Position numbers and translations under genes: made by a program
The notes under the pieces: generated by a model
Seen by the model: only the letters and a program-made list of their open reading frames with translations
The model's database searches: none
What the model was told of the DNA's origin: nothing
Assembly (NCBI RefSeq): GCF_000814005.1
Contig: NZ_JWLK01000004.1
Span: 310,001-374,000, forward strand
DNA: 64,000 nucleotides
Origin: Ruegeria sp. ANG-S4
GTDB taxonomy: Bacteria > Pseudomonadota > Alphaproteobacteria > Rhodobacterales > Rhodobacteraceae
Reading direction: 5' to 3'
Part shown: one piece after another, positions 63,593-64,000 of the stretch
Position numbering within the stretch: position 1 is the first letter of the stretch
How the letters are laid out: each line of letters starts with the position of its first letter

Positions 63593-64000
63593 CTACAACT
63601 CCTTACGCGCCCGCAGCGCTGCTGTAATCGTCCCGTCATCCAGATAGTCCAACTCACCCCCAATCGGAACGCCCTGCGCCAATGAGGTCAGGCGGACCTG
63701 TCCCTCAAGCTGATCGGCGATGTAGTGGGCGGTGGTCTGGCCGTCGACGGTGGCGTTCAGGGCGAGGATGATCTCGGTGATACCCTCGGCCACCACTCGA
63801 TCCTTCAGGCGCGGGATGCGCAGGTCTTCGGGGCCGATACCGTCCAGTGCTGACAAGGTGCCTCCCAAAACGTGGTATCGGCCTTTGAACACGCCGGCGC
63901 GCTCCATCGCCCAGAGGTCGGCAACGTCTTCGACCACGCAAAGCTCTCCAGTTGCGCGGGCTTCGTCGTTGCAGATGTCGCAGATATCGGTGGTGCCGAC
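63593..64000 (-). CDS. recR: Recombination protein RecR (partial, N-terminus outside window)
   Basis: The last 135 residues of RecR are present, in frame to the window edge. The zinc-finger end ([12 protein letters not shown]), the Toprim domain ([17 protein letters not shown], then [19 protein letters not shown]) and [21 protein letters not shown] are diagnostic. RecR works with RecO (and RecF) to load RecA at gaps. The N-terminal helix-hairpin-helix is beyond position 64000. Confidence 0.97.
   Translation of the reverse strand, partial: VGTTDICDICNDEARATGELCVVEDVADLWAMERAGVFKGRYHVLGGTLSALDGIGPEDLRIPRLKDRVVAEGITEIILALNATVDGQTTAHYIADQLEGQVRLTSLAQGVPIGGELDYLDDGTITAALRARKEL

Noticed and set aside
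1-64000. Insertion sequences, prophage, CRISPR or integrons
   Set aside because: I saw no transposase, integrase, phage structural gene, regularly spaced repeats or terminal inverted repeats. Gene order looks chromosomal throughout.

Overview
The window is one contiguous piece of a Rhodobacteraceae (Roseobacter-group) chromosome, probably Ruegeria or a close relative. I base this on a high-GC, densely packed gene order that I know from that family (leuS-lptE, xthA-thioredoxin-LON-Trm112, aminotransferase-ftsK-lolA, slt/dapA, trcR) and on its marine organosulfur and methylated-amine genes. I cannot name the species. I see no rRNA, tRNA, IS element, prophage or CRISPR array, and no stretch longer than 300 bases lacks a gene. 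Two genes run off the ends: lptE (left) and recR (right).

1-20 kb is mostly core genome: lptE/leuS, a DUF3576 lipoprotein, a porin with a strong terminator, yggS, an L,D-transpeptidase translationally coupled to ribA, an orphan OmpR-type response regulator, the xthA-thioredoxin-LON-Trm112 group, a ubiquinone-type hydroxylase, an amidase, a DapC-like aminotransferase, ftsK, lolA and a small lytic transglycosylase.

20-26.8 kb is mixed: an AEC permease, hspQ, gamma-glutamyltransferase with a structured 5' leader, an RsbV/RsbW-like partner-switch pair without phosphatase or sigma factor, a thiolase, free-methionine-sulfoxide reductase, a cytoplasmic S41-like protein and a DUF1294 membrane protein.

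26.9-36.9 kb is a nine-gene same-strand block with gaps of 1-19 bp, except 88 bp before the last gene. It holds an XRE-cupin regulator, a LysE exporter, a GFA-type zinc protein, an FAD/GcvT dehydrogenase, a cupin, a zinc-type alcohol dehydrogenase-family protein, a homocysteine S-methyltransferase, a GlxA/GbdR-like AraC regulator and a second FAD/GcvT dehydrogenase. The simplest reading is stepwise demethylation of glycine betaine or a similar onium compound. The methyltransferase would take the first methyl group and the two folate-linked flavoproteins the next two, with formaldehyde or C1 handling beside them.

37-48.8 kb is again general: RarD, an SGNH hydrolase, a SnoaL-like protein, an RluA pseudouridine synthase, a WYL regulator with a candidate operator, an OmpA-like lipoprotein, an FMN reductase, a MaoC/HTD2-like dehydratase, a split MnmC pair (FAD oxidase and MnmD, divergent), a DMT exporter, slt and dapA.

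48.9-60.3 kb is a sulfonate-carbon module. tauR, xsc, pta, a YeiH-type putative sulfate exporter and soeABC are all on the minus strand and together convert sulfoacetaldehyde to acetyl-phosphate/acetyl-CoA plus sulfite, and sulfite to sulfate. Taurine uptake and deamination genes (tpa, tauABC, tauXY) are absent here. In the place where tpa sits in other relatives there is a divergent ArsR regulator plus COG0701 permease operon. Tandem CTGGAC-type direct repeats matching the known TauR site lie both before xsc and before this ArsR-permease operon, with nearly the same spacing to the start codon. I consider this the most interesting signal in the window.

60.3-64 kb holds a membrane protein, trcR, RNase T2, an exported protein, an AT-richer thermonuclease gene and partial recR.
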